From contig JAKFYH010000002.1 in assembly GCA_021730945.1 (NCBI GenBank), forward strand, positions 84,290 through 148,289: 64,000 nucleotides of DNA, given 5' to 3'. Below, in pieces: positions 49,846 through 59,085 of this stretch. A model generated the notes under the pieces. It saw only the letters and a list, made by a program, of their open reading frames with translations. It searched no databases and was not told the origin of the DNA. The stretch comes from Acidobacteriota bacterium (lineage in GTDB: Bacteria; Acidobacteriota; Vicinamibacteria; Vicinamibacterales; UBA2999). A program made the position numbers and the translations under genes. Numbering within the stretch: the first letter of the stretch is position 1; each line of letters begins with the position of its first letter.

Positions 49846-51811
49846 CGCCCCACACGTACTTCGAGAACCAGTCAAGGTTCTGCTGCATGGCGCCGCGGTT
49901 GGCTTTCGGCTTGGTCAGGCCGTGTCCGAAGCCCTTGAAGATCGACAACTGCACCGGCACCTTCTGATCGCGCAGCCCCTGATACAACTGGAACGCGTTG
50001 GGAATCGGCACCCGCGCGTCGTTCTCGCCGTGCTGGATCAGCGTTGGCGTGCGCGCCTGCTTGATGTAGGTCATCGGCGAGGTGTCGGCGTAGATCTTCG
50101 GATCGTCCCACGGCGTGGCCTGGAGGTACTGGCGCGTGAAGGGATGGATGTCGGTGTTGACGTAGTAGGTCATCCAGTCGGAGATGCCGGCGCCGACCGA
50201 GAGCGCCTTGAAGCGATCGGCGTGGCGGGTGGTCAGAAACGCCGAGATGTAGCCGCCCTGGCTCCAGCCCATGCTGCCGACGCGGTCCTTGTCGACCAGG
50301 CCCTGCTGCACCAGTAGGTCGATGCCTGACAGCACGTCCCAGGCGTCGCCGATGCCCAGATTGCGAACGTTCAGTGAGCGAAACTTCTCCCCGTAGCCGG
50401 CGCTGCCCCGGTAGTTCGGCTCGAGCACGAGCGCGCCTTTCGCGAGGAAGCCGTCAACGGGGTAGTAGCCCACCTGGCCGTACGGCACCGGCCGCGACAC
50501 GCCGGTCGGACCGCCGTGAATGACCACGAGCAGGGGATAGCGGCGGCCGGCCTGGAAGTCGGCCGGCTTATGCAGCACACCCTCGATTTCGGCGCCGTCC
50601 TGGCTCTTCCAGCGCACCACCTCGCGGCCATGCTTGGGCCACGCGGCAACCTGTGCGCCGGTGTCGCTGACCTTCCTGGCCGCCATGGTCGGGACGGGCG
50701 CGATGTAGACGTCGGGGAACTCGGTGGGCCCTGAACCGATGAAGGCAACGGTCGCGCCGTCGGGCGTCAACGAGTAGGAACTGCCGATCCACTGCTCGCG
50801 CACCGCGTGTTTTGAGACTTGTTTGGTTACCGGGTTCAGCCCGAACAGATACGACCACGTGCGCTGGGAGGCCGAGAAGTAGATCCCCGCGCGGGTCCAT
50901 GCCACCAGGCTGGGATCCTCGTCGAACGCGTCAGTGAGACTCTGGATGTTGCCTCTCCCCGGCGTCACCGTCGCGATCACGCTATTCAGGTAGAAGTACG
51001 ACGGCTTGCTCATGGCCGACACAAACGCGATCTGCGATCCGTCTGGCGACCAGCGAGGATTCGTGTCGGGTCCCGGCTGCGACACGACCTGTTCGCGCGC
51101 CGAGGTGGCCACCGTGACTACCGAGATGTCGGCGGAGCCGCCGTCAGCCGGATCGCTCGTCACCCGGTGATCGAACGCGAGCCGGGCGCCGTCGGGCGAC
51201 CAGTCGAAGCTGCCGACCACGAATGCGCCGCTCGTCAGCCGCTTCACTTCCTTCGATGCGAGATCGATCACGTGAAGATGCGTGTAGCGTTGATCCTCGT
51301 CTTCGATCCGGATCTCTCCCCACTGCTTGTCGCGCTCCTTCATCGCGTCGGTGACCGCGTCGGGTGTCGTGAACGCGATCTGGTCGCCCTTGGGCGACCA
51401 CGCGAAGTTGCCGACGCCGTCCTCGCTGGTGGTGATTTTCTCGGCTTCGCCGCCGGCGAGTGCGATGCGGTAGATCTGGCGCTTGCCGTCGCGGTCCGAC
51501 ACAAAGGCCAGCCACGCGCCGTCGGACGACCAGGCCGGCTGCATGCTCGACTTCGGGGCATTGGTGAGCTGGTACGGTGCGCCCCCGGTGGCGTTGCCCA
51601 GCCACAGTTCCGTATCGTAGGCGTTGTCGTCCCAGTTGGTCTCGCGGATCGTGAACACGACCCGCCGCCCGTCTGGCGAGATCGCCGGCGCGCCCACACG
51701 CTTGAGGTTGATAAGGTCGTCAATCGACGGCGCAGCCTGCGCCAGGGCCTGTCCGCTGCCCAAACCCAGGCAAAGGCCACAAAAAACTGAGAGTCCGACC
51801 AATCTGCGCAT
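49829..51811 (-). CDS. S9-family prolyl oligopeptidase-like peptidase
   Basis: This 660-residue secreted serine peptidase has a signal peptide (GLCLGLGSGQALAQ) and an N-terminal seven-bladed WD40-like propeller with repeated SPDG/WSPDG motifs (about residues 40-370). The C-terminal alpha/beta hydrolase has the nucleophile Ser in GWSQGG, Asp in GENDARVP and His in GFGHGL. It most resembles acylaminoacyl- or dipeptidyl-peptidase-like S9C enzymes common in Acidobacteriota. Confidence 0.93.
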   Translation of the reverse strand: MRRLVGLSVFCGLCLGLGSGQALAQAAPSIDDLINLKRVGAPAISPDGRRVVFTIRETNWDDNAYDTELWLGNATGGAPYQLTNAPKSSMQPAWSSDGAWLAFVSDRDGKRQIYRIALAGGEAEKITTSEDGVGNFAWSPKGDQIAFTTPDAVTDAMKERDKQWGEIRIEDEDQRYTHLHVIDLASKEVKRLTSGAFVVGSFDWSPDGARLAFDHRVTSDPADGGSADISVVTVATSAREQVVSQPGPDTNPRWSPDGSQIAFVSAMSKPSYFYLNSVIATVTPGRGNIQSLTDAFDEDPSLVAWTRAGIYFSASQRTWSYLFGLNPVTKQVSKHAVREQWIGSSYSLTPDGATVAFIGSGPTEFPDVYIAPVPTMAARKVSDTGAQVAAWPKHGREVVRWKSQDGAEIEGVLHKPADFQAGRRYPLLVVIHGGPTGVSRPVPYGQVGYYPVDGFLAKGALVLEPNYRGSAGYGEKFRSLNVRNLGIGDAWDVLSGIDLLVQQGLVDKDRVGSMGWSQGGYISAFLTTRHADRFKALSVGAGISDWMTYYVNTDIHPFTRQYLQATPWDDPKIYADTSPMTYIKQARTPTLIQHGENDARVPIPNAFQLYQGLRDQKVPVQLSIFKGFGHGLTKPKANRGAMQQNLDWFSKYVWGASESR

Positions 51812-51897
51812 ATTTGCTCCCTGGCGGCCTGACGGTACCGGCCCGCCGGGAAGTATACTTTTCTAGTCGAACCATCGTGCCTAACAGGAGTTCCAAC

Positions 51898-52266
51898 ATG
51901 CGCAATGCACTTTCGTTGATTTCGGCCGCTGCCTTCGTGGCCGCCCTCGCCGTGCCGGTGTTTGCCGCTGACATGATGGTGAAGGGCGAGGTCGTGGACA
52001 TTGCCTGCGCGACCGACAAGGATCAGAAGGACGGCGGCAAGGGCGAGGCCCACGCGGCCTGCGCCATGTCGTGCGCCAAGCGCGGCCAGCCGGTCGGCCT
52101 GCTGACCCCCGACGCGATCTACCAGTTGACCGGCGACTACGCCGCCAACAAGAACGCCAAGCTGCTCGACTTCATCGCCAAGAAGGTGATTATCACCGGC
52201 GAGGTGAGCGAGAAGGACGGCGTCAAATTGATCAACGTCAAGTCGATCAAGCTGGCGACCAGCTAA
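51898..52266 (+). CDS. Small secreted protein of unknown function
   Basis: This 122-residue protein has a signal peptide (SLISAAAFVAALAVPVFAAD). Its mature domain contains GEVVDIACATDKDQK, HAACAMSCAKRGQPVGLL and VIITGEVSEKDGVKLINVKSI, an OB-fold-like pattern with three cysteines. I recall similar short proteins in Acidobacteriota but no assigned function. The start at 51898 follows AACAGGAG. A strong intrinsic terminator closes the gene. An AAGTATACTT palindrome lies at 51851-51860. Confidence 0.72.
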   Translation: MRNALSLISAAAFVAALAVPVFAADMMVKGEVVDIACATDKDQKDGGKGEAHAACAMSCAKRGQPVGLLTPDAIYQLTGDYAANKNAKLLDFIAKKVIITGEVSEKDGVKLINVKSIKLATS

Positions 52267-52292
52267 GCGCCACCACTCGACCAGCGCAAGAG

Positions 52293-52319
52293 GGCCCATC
52301 CCGCGGATGGGCCTTTTTT
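52293..52319 (+). terminator. Rho-independent terminator
   Basis: GGCCCATCC and GGATGGGCC form a 9-bp stem with a 3-base loop followed by six T. It is placed 27 bases after the small secreted protein gene. Confidence 0.9.
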
Positions 52320-52361
52320 GTTTTGGGTTGGGGCTATACTCACGCCATCCTTGGAGGCGTG

Positions 52362-53711
52362 ATGAAGAACCGTCTAGCGATCGGCGTGGTGTTGCTTGGG
52401 ATGGCGATGGCGGGCCAGTCGGCCGTCGTTGGCCAGTCGAAAGGCCCGGTCACGCTGGCGCTGACTGGCGATTCGATCATCATGCAGCGGCTCTCGCCGT
52501 TCGTGGAGCCCGAGTTCACCGGCTTGATGAACCTGGTCCGTGGCGCCGATGCCGCCTTCACCAACCTCGAGACCCTGTTCCACGACTACGAAGCACCGCC
52601 CTCGCACGAGAGCGGCGGCACCTGGATGCGCACCGATCCGCCCATCCTGAAGGAACTGGTGTGGGCCGGGTTCGACCTGGTGTCGCGCGCCAACAACCAC
52701 GCCGGCGACTTCGGACCGCAGGGGGCGCAGATCACCAGCAAGTACGTGCGTGAGGCCGGCCTGGTGGAGGCCGGCGTCGGCAACAGCCTGCGCGAGGCGC
52801 GCGAAGCGAAATTCCTGGAGACGCCGCGCGCGCGCATTGCGCTGGTGTCCGCCGCCTCCACCTTCACGCCGTCCTCGGCGGCGGGCAACACGCGCGGCGA
52901 CATGCCGCCGCGCCCGGGCCTCAGCCCGCTTCGCTTCACCACCACCTACATCGTCACGCCCGAGCGCCTGGCTGACCTGAAGCGCGTGTCCGCCGAGCTG
53001 TCGGGACAGGCCGCGCCGGCCGGCGACACCCTCAACTTCGGCGGACGCCGCTACGTGTCGGGTCCGGTGGCGGGCCAGCGCACCGAGCCCAACAAACAGG
53101 ACATGGAAGAAATCGCCCGCGTGGTGCGGTCGGCGGCGACGCTGAGCGACATCGTAATCGTGTCACTGCACTGCCACGAGGGTGGCGCGAATCGATCGGT
53201 GCCGGCCGACTTCATCCCGATTTTCGCCCGGGCCGTGATTGACGCCGGCGCCAGCGTGTTCGTCGGCCACGGCCCGCATGTGCTGCGCGGTGTCGAGATC
53301 TACAAGGGCAAGCCGATTCTCTACAGCCTGTCGAACTTCATCTTCCAGAACGAAACCCTGCTGCGCATGCCGGCCGACAGCTACGAGCAGTATGCGCTCG
53401 GCGCCGGCGCCGAGACCGCCGACTACCTGGATGCGCGCTACGACAAGGATCGCCGCAGCTTTCCGGCCGATCGCGAGTATTGGGATTCTGTTCTCGCCAC
53501 GACCAAGTGGGAGGGCGGCAAGTTCGTGGAGCTGCAACTCCATCCCATCACCCTGGGCTACCAGACCTCGCGCGCCGATCGCGGACGCCCGAAGCTGGCC
53601 GCGGGAGCCGACGCGGCACGCATACTGGACGTGATGACGACGCGCTCGAAGGCGTTTGGGACCAGCGTGGTCGTGAAGAACGGTATTGGGATCGTGACGC
53701 CGGCGCCGTAA
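52362..53711 (+). CDS. CapA-family metallophosphatase-like protein
   Basis: This 449-residue secreted protein (signal KNRLAIGVVLLGMAMAGQSAV) has the PGA_cap/CapA fold: ALTGDSIIM, NLETLFHD, SRANNHAGDFG, VSLHCHEGG and VFVGHGPHVLRGVEIYKGKP, with YSLSNFIF. These motifs bind a metal in calcineurin-like phosphoesterases. CapA is needed for poly-glutamate capsule assembly, but many relatives are only poorly characterised enzymes, so the role is uncertain. The ATG follows TTGGAGG. A TATACT box lies upstream at 52335-52340. Confidence 0.88.
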   Translation: MKNRLAIGVVLLGMAMAGQSAVVGQSKGPVTLALTGDSIIMQRLSPFVEPEFTGLMNLVRGADAAFTNLETLFHDYEAPPSHESGGTWMRTDPPILKELVWAGFDLVSRANNHAGDFGPQGAQITSKYVREAGLVEAGVGNSLREAREAKFLETPRARIALVSAASTFTPSSAAGNTRGDMPPRPGLSPLRFTTTYIVTPERLADLKRVSAELSGQAAPAGDTLNFGGRRYVSGPVAGQRTEPNKQDMEEIARVVRSAATLSDIVIVSLHCHEGGANRSVPADFIPIFARAVIDAGASVFVGHGPHVLRGVEIYKGKPILYSLSNFIFQNETLLRMPADSYEQYALGAGAETADYLDARYDKDRRSFPADREYWDSVLATTKWEGGKFVELQLHPITLGYQTSRADRGRPKLAAGADAARILDVMTTRSKAFGTSVVVKNGIGIVTPAP

Positions 53712-53723
53712 GGCGCCACGCAC

Positions 53724-54155
53724 TCACACGCGAAGCGTCTCGACCCGAAGCCCGTCGATCATCTTGAAGTGTTTCTCGTCCGAGGGGCCGACCAGCACGC
53801 CAAATTGCAGGCGTACGGCGGTGGCTGCCACCGCCAGGTCGTTGGATGGAATCAGCCGGCCACTACGGCTTAACGACGTAAACAAGCGAGCCCACTCTTC
53901 GGCGACTTCCGCGTCAAAATCCACCACCGGCACGTGAGCCACGAGGGCATCGACGCGCGCCCGCCTGGCCGCAGCGCGAATCGCGGTGTCGGCCATGGCA
54001 ACGCCGACCAGCACCTCGGCGAGCACAATCGCCGGCAGCACCACCGGTTCGGCTGCCAACTGAGGAAACTGCCGAGCCCACGCGTCCTGGCCCTTGAGGC
54101 TCGCCGAATGACGCTCGACTGCGATCAGCGCACTGGTGTCGATCACTAGGCCCAT
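53724..54155 (-). CDS. VapC-type PIN-domain toxin (second locus)
   Basis: This 143-residue PIN ribonuclease has the acidic set Asp6 ([13 protein letters not shown]), Glu in LAEVLVG and Asp in [11 protein letters not shown]. The ATG lies within the 3' end of the antitoxin gene, overlapping by 10 bases. A long frame that starts further upstream is rejected because it runs through the antitoxin. Confidence 0.88.
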   Translation of the reverse strand: MGLVIDTSALIAVERHSASLKGQDAWARQFPQLAAEPVVLPAIVLAEVLVGVAMADTAIRAAARRARVDALVAHVPVVDFDAEVAEEWARLFTSLSRSGRLIPSNDLAVAATAVRLQFGVLVGPSDEKHFKMIDGLRVETLRV

Positions 54156-54409
54156 GGGTTCTTCGGGGTCTTGTCGGCGGCGTTGACTCGCTCGAGGTCG
54201 CCTGCGAATCCCGCATCCTCGAGACCCGAGCTGCTCCACACGGCGAGGGCCGACGCCAACTCAGGCATCTCGGCGTCGGTGGCCGGAACCACCTTCGCCA
54301 CCGCCACGCCATTGCGCTCGACAATGAACGATTCGCCGCGGTAGCGGACCCTGCCAAGGAAATCGCCGAGCTTTCGGGCGAGCTCAGTGGCAGTCACTGA
54401 AATGGCCAT
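54146..54409 (-). CDS. Phd/YefM-type antitoxin
   Basis: This 87-residue protein has the Phd/YefM N-terminal DNA-binding domain ([38 protein letters not shown]) and an acidic C-terminus that would bind the PIN toxin. Phd-type antitoxins are often paired with VapC in this way. A TACGTA-rich palindromic operator lies just upstream. Confidence 0.88.
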   Translation of the reverse strand: MAISVTATELARKLGDFLGRVRYRGESFIVERNGVAVAKVVPATDAEMPELASALAVWSSSGLEDAGFAGDLERVNAADKTPKNPWA

Positions 54410-54414
54410 AATCT

Positions 54415-54440
54415 GATTATACGTACTTACGTATTATACG
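54415..54440. promoter_or_regulatory. Operator-like palindromic region of the Phd-VapC pair
   Basis: GATTATACGTAC and TTACGTATTATAC form an imperfect inverted repeat around two TACGTA palindromes in an AT-rich patch just before the antitoxin ATG. Confidence 0.5.
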
Positions 54441-54460
54441 CAACACCGCGCGTACAAGAA

Positions 54461-54487
54461 AAAAGGCCCCAGTTACCAGGGCCTTTT
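54461..54487 (-). terminator. Terminator of metK
   Basis: AAAAGGCCC and GGGCCTTTT form a 9-bp stem with a 9-base loop. On the minus strand it is followed by further T residues, and it lies 17 bases after the metK stop. The stem also has T residues on the plus strand, so it may act both ways. Confidence 0.85.
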
Positions 54488-54503
54488 CGTCGAATCGAGC
54501 GAG

Positions 54504-55673
<1,170 letters not shown>

Positions 55674-55682
55674 TCAAACTCC

Positions 55683-55709
55683 AAAAAAAAGACCCGCGAT
55701 GGTCGCGGG
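55683..55709 (-). terminator. Attenuator terminator in the metK leader
   Basis: The stem CCCGCGA/TCGCGGG with a 3-base loop is followed on the transcribed strand by a T-rich tract of 8 T. It lies just upstream of the GGAG ribosome site of metK, so full transcription requires antitermination. Confidence 0.8.
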
Positions 55710-55718
55710 CCTGGCTCG

Positions 55719-55792
55719 CGACTTAGATAGAAACCTCGCCTGCGCGTGCGCAGAGAGAGGTGCGGCCCATCAAGTCGGGGAAATCGCCGCAC
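55719..55792 (-). promoter_or_regulatory. Structured metK leader, candidate SAM-sensing riboswitch
   Basis: On the transcribed strand a stem GTGCGGC/GCCGCAC (55786-55792 with 55760-55766) has a loop containing CGACTT (55772-55777). This loop can pair with AAGTCG (55719-55724) downstream, forming a pseudoknot. Between them lies a CTGCGC/GCGCAG hairpin inside CCTC/GAGG. The AAGTCG segment overlaps a TCGCG run able to pair with the terminator's left arm, so pseudoknot and antiterminator are mutually exclusive. This fits an OFF switch responding to a ligand such as SAM. I cannot assign a known class. Confidence 0.55.
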
Positions 55793-55804
55793 TAACGACC
55801 CTTC

Positions 55805-55834
55805 AGTATCGCCTTGGCTGCGCCGGCGTGTCAA
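55805..55834 (-). promoter_or_regulatory. Sigma-70-type promoter of metK
   Basis: The minus strand has TTGACA (55829-55834) and GATACT (55805-55810) 18 bp apart, a near-consensus promoter. The start near 55798 gives a leader of about 125 bases that contains the structured region and attenuator. Confidence 0.75.
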
Positions 55835-55860
55835 ACGCCGGCGCGACGCCGCAAGCCCCA

Positions 55861-55923
55861 GGACTCAGGACTCAGGACTCAGGACTCAGGACTCAGGACT
55901 CAGGACTCAGGACTCAGGACTCA
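55861..55923. repeat. Nine perfect GGACTCA heptamers
   Basis: Nine identical head-to-tail copies of GGACTCA are flanked on both sides by AAGCCCCA. The array lies between the phosphatase gene stop and the metK promoter. Confidence 0.97.
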
Positions 55924-55947
55924 AGCCCCAGGACCCAAGACCTGTAG

Positions 55948-56517
55948 CTACTTCTTGTGGCTATCGATGTATGACAGCGCGAACTTCTCAAGCACCGGAT
56001 TGCCGAGGCCGATCAGCCGCGCTTCCTCGGTGGCTTTCTCAACCGTCCACCCATCCTGCAGCACGCGCTTGGTGAGCCAGACGGCGCCCACGCGAGTGGC
56101 CGAGGCGCAATGCACGTAGACCGGCTGGTTCGACTTGTCGGCAATCGTTGCCAGGAACTTGTCGAACACCGCGGGATCGGGCTGCTGTCCGTTGAACGGG
56201 ATGCTGATGTACTTCAGTCCCACTTCCTTGGCCCGCGCCGCGTTCTCCTCGAGGTTGGCGCCCTTCTCGGTGGGCATGCGCAGGTTGATCACGGCCTTGA
56301 AGCCGTCCTTGGCCAGCCCCTCGAGTGCGGCCGTGTCGGTGGCGCCGCCGCAGGCGACCACGGCGTCGACCTTGGTGAAGTTGACGATACCGGCTCGTTC
56401 CTGCTTGGTCTGCGCCAACACAGATGCCGAAAGGACCAGGGCCACGGATGACACAGACAACAACACCAGGGCCGCAGATGACACAGATGACGCAAATCTC
56501 AGAAAGACAGCACGCAT
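55948..56517 (-). CDS. Secreted dual-specificity phosphatase-like protein (DUF442-like)
   Basis: This 189-residue protein has a long hydrophobic leader (residues 5-33) and a cysteine-phosphatase-like domain. The P-loop is HCASATRVG (Cys-X5-Arg) and the conserved approach is GFKAVINLRMPTE. The signal peptide is encoded by repeats of the GTCATCTG family in a frame different from that at 44931. A phosphatase or sulfurtransferase-like role in the periplasm is possible. The start at 56517 is chosen over a methionine 15 bases upstream. Confidence 0.78.
   Translation of the reverse strand: MRAVFLRFASSVSSAALVLLSVSSVALVLSASVLAQTKQERAGIVNFTKVDAVVACGGATDTAALEGLAKDGFKAVINLRMPTEKGANLEENAARAKEVGLKYISIPFNGQQPDPAVFDKFLATIADKSNQPVYVHCASATRVGAVWLTKRVLQDGWTVEKATEEARLIGLGNPVLEKFALSYIDSHKK
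56417..56493 (-). repeat. GTCATCTG-family repeat inside a second signal peptide
   Basis: Units such as GCGTCATCTGTGTCATCTGC and TGTGTCATCCGTGGCCCTG form the start of the phosphatase-like gene. Here the frame gives the hydrophobic run SSVSSAALVLLSVSSVALVL. Confidence 0.85.
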
Positions 56518-56661
56518 GGAATCAGCCTCCAAGGCCGATCATACGCCCGGCGAACCCGGGGTGTCGACCTGGCGGACTTCGAACTCGGACCGGATGGCGT
56601 TGAAGGACTCTTCCGCCATTCTCGCGTCGCCAATTTCCGTGGGGCCGTCCGGCCCCGGGGC

Positions 56662-57687
56662 CTATTCCTTCTGCACGGTCACCGTCACCGGCGCCTGCAT
56701 GCGGACCGTTACCGTCGTGCCGGCCGACAGGGTGGCCGGATTTCGGTCGTTGCTCATGGCAGCCGCCGTTCCCGCACCCGCGCCCACCGCGCCGCCGATC
56801 GCCGCGCCCTTGCTGCCGCCGAGAATGGCCCCGAGAATGGCGCCGCCGATGGCCGCGCCGCCCACCTTGGCCGCGCTCTCCCCGCCCGGCGACTGCCCCT
56901 CGCGAACGACCGCATCGGTCTTGAGCGGCAACTGCGTGCCGTCGGCGAGCACAATCGTGTGGAAGCGAATGGCCAGGCGCGCTTTGCCTTTCATGCGCCC
57001 ACCCTTGTCGACTTCGGTTACCGAACCTCGTACGGTTGAACCGGCCGGAATCGCCACCCGATTCTCGATGCGCACATCGCGCGTGACCCGGGCATCAACC
57101 CGATCCTCGACGCGGGCCAGCTCACTGGTGACGGTGCGTTCGATCTGAAGGCCAAGCACCGCATCCGAGGGCACCGTGACTTCAATGAACTCTGGCGCAG
57201 GCGGTGGCGGCGGTGGCGGTGGTTCGGGTTCGCGATATTCGGGTACTGAGGGTTGAACCGTCGGCCGCGACTCCCACATAGTCCCGCCCGACGCCTCGGG
57301 CGGTGCCGGCGCCGCGGGCGAATTGACGGCGACTGGCGGTGCCTCCACCGGCGCCGGTGCGCGGCGCGAGAGCGGCGGCGGCGAAGGACGAGGGGCCGAT
57401 GCGCGGCTGGTGGAGGCTGGAGCCTGAGCGATGGTCTGCATGCGGCGCGCAGGCGTAGTCGCCTCCGGGCCGGCGGCGGCCGGGGTTTCCGGCGCGATGA
57501 CGCCTTCCGATTCGGTCACGGCGCCCGGTTGGCTCGGTGCGTCTGGTGCGCTGTTCGCAGGCTGAATGGCCGTCGCGTCGAGTGGTTCCGGCGAGGTGTT
57601 GTGCCGGACCGCGAGGTACGATCCACCGGCAGCCGCCGCGAGGCACCCCACCGCCAATCCCGCAAAGACCAGCTTGTTGAACTCCAT
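56662..57687 (-). CDS. Glycine-zipper envelope protein with proline-rich linker
   Basis: This 341-residue protein has an N-terminal helix (KLVFAGLAVGCLAAAAGGSYLA), then a proline/alanine-rich low-complexity linker (about 35-165, including a run of eight or more prolines). A beta domain follows (RVAIPAGSTVRGSVTEVDKGG, HTIVLADGTQLPLKTDAVV), with a glycine-zipper stretch GGAAIGGAILGAILGGSKGAA and a final short beta part. A VirB10/TrbI-like comparison is tempting, but no conjugation genes are nearby. Function unknown. Confidence 0.7.
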   Translation of the reverse strand: MEFNKLVFAGLAVGCLAAAAGGSYLAVRHNTSPEPLDATAIQPANSAPDAPSQPGAVTESEGVIAPETPAAAGPEATTPARRMQTIAQAPASTSRASAPRPSPPPLSRRAPAPVEAPPVAVNSPAAPAPPEASGGTMWESRPTVQPSVPEYREPEPPPPPPPPAPEFIEVTVPSDAVLGLQIERTVTSELARVEDRVDARVTRDVRIENRVAIPAGSTVRGSVTEVDKGGRMKGKARLAIRFHTIVLADGTQLPLKTDAVVREGQSPGGESAAKVGGAAIGGAILGAILGGSKGAAIGGAVGAGAGTAAAMSNDRNPATLSAGTTVTVRMQAPVTVTVQKE

Positions 57688-57888
57688 TGCCGTTCTCCCC
57701 GGCCTGAGGAACGTCCCAAGCCTGCCCTCAATTCAGCAAGGGCCGTGCCGGTATTTCAACCGCCGGAAACACGCATTCTACGCCTGTTTTCACGCCTTTG
57801 CCGCGGTTCTGGTGTCCTGATCCGTGGAAGGTGTCCCCAGGGCGCCACCCAGAGTCGATCCGGCTGACCCGCCCAAGCCACTTGCCGT

Positions 57889-57914
57889 AGAAAATAGCAT
57901 CAGCTAATATTTCT
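57889..57914. promoter_or_regulatory. Operator-like inverted repeat of the Xre-RES pair
   Basis: AGAAAATAGC and GCTAATATTTCT form an imperfect inverted repeat around ATCA in an AT-rich patch 18 bases before the antitoxin ATG. The position fits autoregulation. Confidence 0.55.
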
Positions 57915-57932
57915 GTAGACGAGGCGCCGAAG

Positions 57933-58310
57933 ATGCCCAATGTGATTGCTCTGCAAGCGGCAGACGAGGCCGCGGTCGTCACCAAGGCCGTGTTGCGCGC
58001 GGCCGATCGACTCGGGCTTACCAACCGGGTGGTGTCGGGAATTCTCGGACTCTCCGAGGCCACGTTGTCGCGCATGGGCTCCGGCGCGTATCTCCTGACA
58101 CCAGGGGACAAACCGTACGAACTGGCGGTTCTGTTTCTTCGGCTCTTCCGCTCGCTCGACGCCATTGTCGGTGGCGATCAGGCCGCCGCGCGGGCGTGGC
58201 TCCACAGCGAGAACACCGCCCTTGGCGCGGCCCCGGCGACCTTGCTCTCGTCGATTGCCGGGTTGGTGACCGTTGTTGGCTACCTGGACGCCCGCCGCGC
58301 TCTCGTCTGA
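57933..58310 (+). CDS. Xre/MbcA/ParS-type antitoxin
   Basis: This 125-residue protein has the two-part antitoxin architecture. A DNA-binding Xre-like part (VTKAVLRAADRLGLTNRVVSGILGLSEATLSRM) precedes the MbcA/ParS toxin-binding part (LAVLFLRLFRSLDAIVGGDQAAARAWLHSENTALGAAPATLL). It is followed by a RES-domain toxin gene that overlaps its 3' end by 38 bases. Confidence 0.9.
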   Translation: MPNVIALQAADEAAVVTKAVLRAADRLGLTNRVVSGILGLSEATLSRMGSGAYLLTPGDKPYELAVLFLRLFRSLDAIVGGDQAAARAWLHSENTALGAAPATLLSSIAGLVTVVGYLDARRALV

Positions 58311-59031
58311 GGCCCGGCGGCGCGCCGGTCGCTGCTGGCGTGTGGTCGAGGCCCAGCACATCGTTTCGACGATGGCGCTGGTCGACACGATTGCGGAACA
58401 GCACCTGCTCGAAGACCTGCTCGATCGCAGCAAGCCGCGCGTGCCGCCTGAGTGCCGTGAACTGCACTATCTGTTGGCGACGCCATTCCGTTACGGGGCA
58501 CCTTATCCAACCGGGTCACGGTTTCGGCGGCCCGGTCTGACACCGGGTGTGTTCTATGCGTCGCAGGCGCCCTCCACTGCCGTGGCCGAGATTGCGTTTC
58601 ACCGCTTGTTGTTCTACGCCGACTCGCCGGGGACGCCCTGGCCCGCCAACGCGAGCGAGTACACCGCATTTGCCGTTCGCTTCAAGGCAGCGAAAGCGCT
58701 CGATCTCACCATCGCGCCCTTCGAAGACGAGTCGCACCTGTGGTCGCATCCTACCGACTACACCGCCGCCCAGGCGCTGGCTGACGCGGCATTCGCCGCC
58801 GGCGTGCAGATGATCGGCTACCGGTCGGCACGCGCACCGGGTCGCAACATTGCGCTGCTGAACTGCGGCGCGTTCGACTCGCGCGAGCCGCTGGAACGTC
58901 AGGTCTGGCGCCTCCATTTCGGGCCGGCCGGTGTCCGCGCGATTTGCGCGTTTCCTGACCACCGCCTCGGCTTCGACCGCGAGGCGTTCGCGACCGACCC
59001 GCGCATCGCCGCGATTCGCTGGGAGCGATAG
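58273..59031 (+). CDS. RES-domain toxin (NAD-depleting type)
   Basis: This 252-residue RES-family protein has the conserved arginine in RCWRVVEAQH, then FRRPGLTPGVFYAS and TAVAEIAFHR with the family's Arg-Glu-Ser pattern. RES toxins such as MbcT and ParT modify or degrade NAD+ or ribose-phosphate targets. The reading frame opens at TTG 58273, just after an in-frame stop, with TTG 58276 also possible. It overlaps the antitoxin gene, as in other Xre-RES pairs. Confidence 0.87.
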   Translation: MLATWTPAALSSEARRRAGRCWRVVEAQHIVSTMALVDTIAEQHLLEDLLDRSKPRVPPECRELHYLLATPFRYGAPYPTGSRFRRPGLTPGVFYASQAPSTAVAEIAFHRLLFYADSPGTPWPANASEYTAFAVRFKAAKALDLTIAPFEDESHLWSHPTDYTAAQALADAAFAAGVQMIGYRSARAPGRNIALLNCGAFDSREPLERQVWRLHFGPAGVRAICAFPDHRLGFDREAFATDPRIAAIRWER

Positions 59032-59085
59032 CCAACCTCAGCACTTCCGGCAACCCTTCGGGTTCCCTTACACTGCCTCCACCGC

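Noticed and set aside
55719..55792. SAM-II or SAH riboswitch by name
   Set aside because: The pseudoknot layout is reminiscent, but I could not match consensus core sequences, so only a generic candidate was reported.
55861..55923. CRISPR array
   Set aside because: The units are 7 bp without spacers, and no cas gene is nearby. The same holds for the other tandem arrays.
56539..56619. 26-codon frame on the minus strand (MAEESFNAIRSEF...)
   Set aside because: No good ribosome site, no coupling to a neighbour and no recognised family; too little support to list as a gene.
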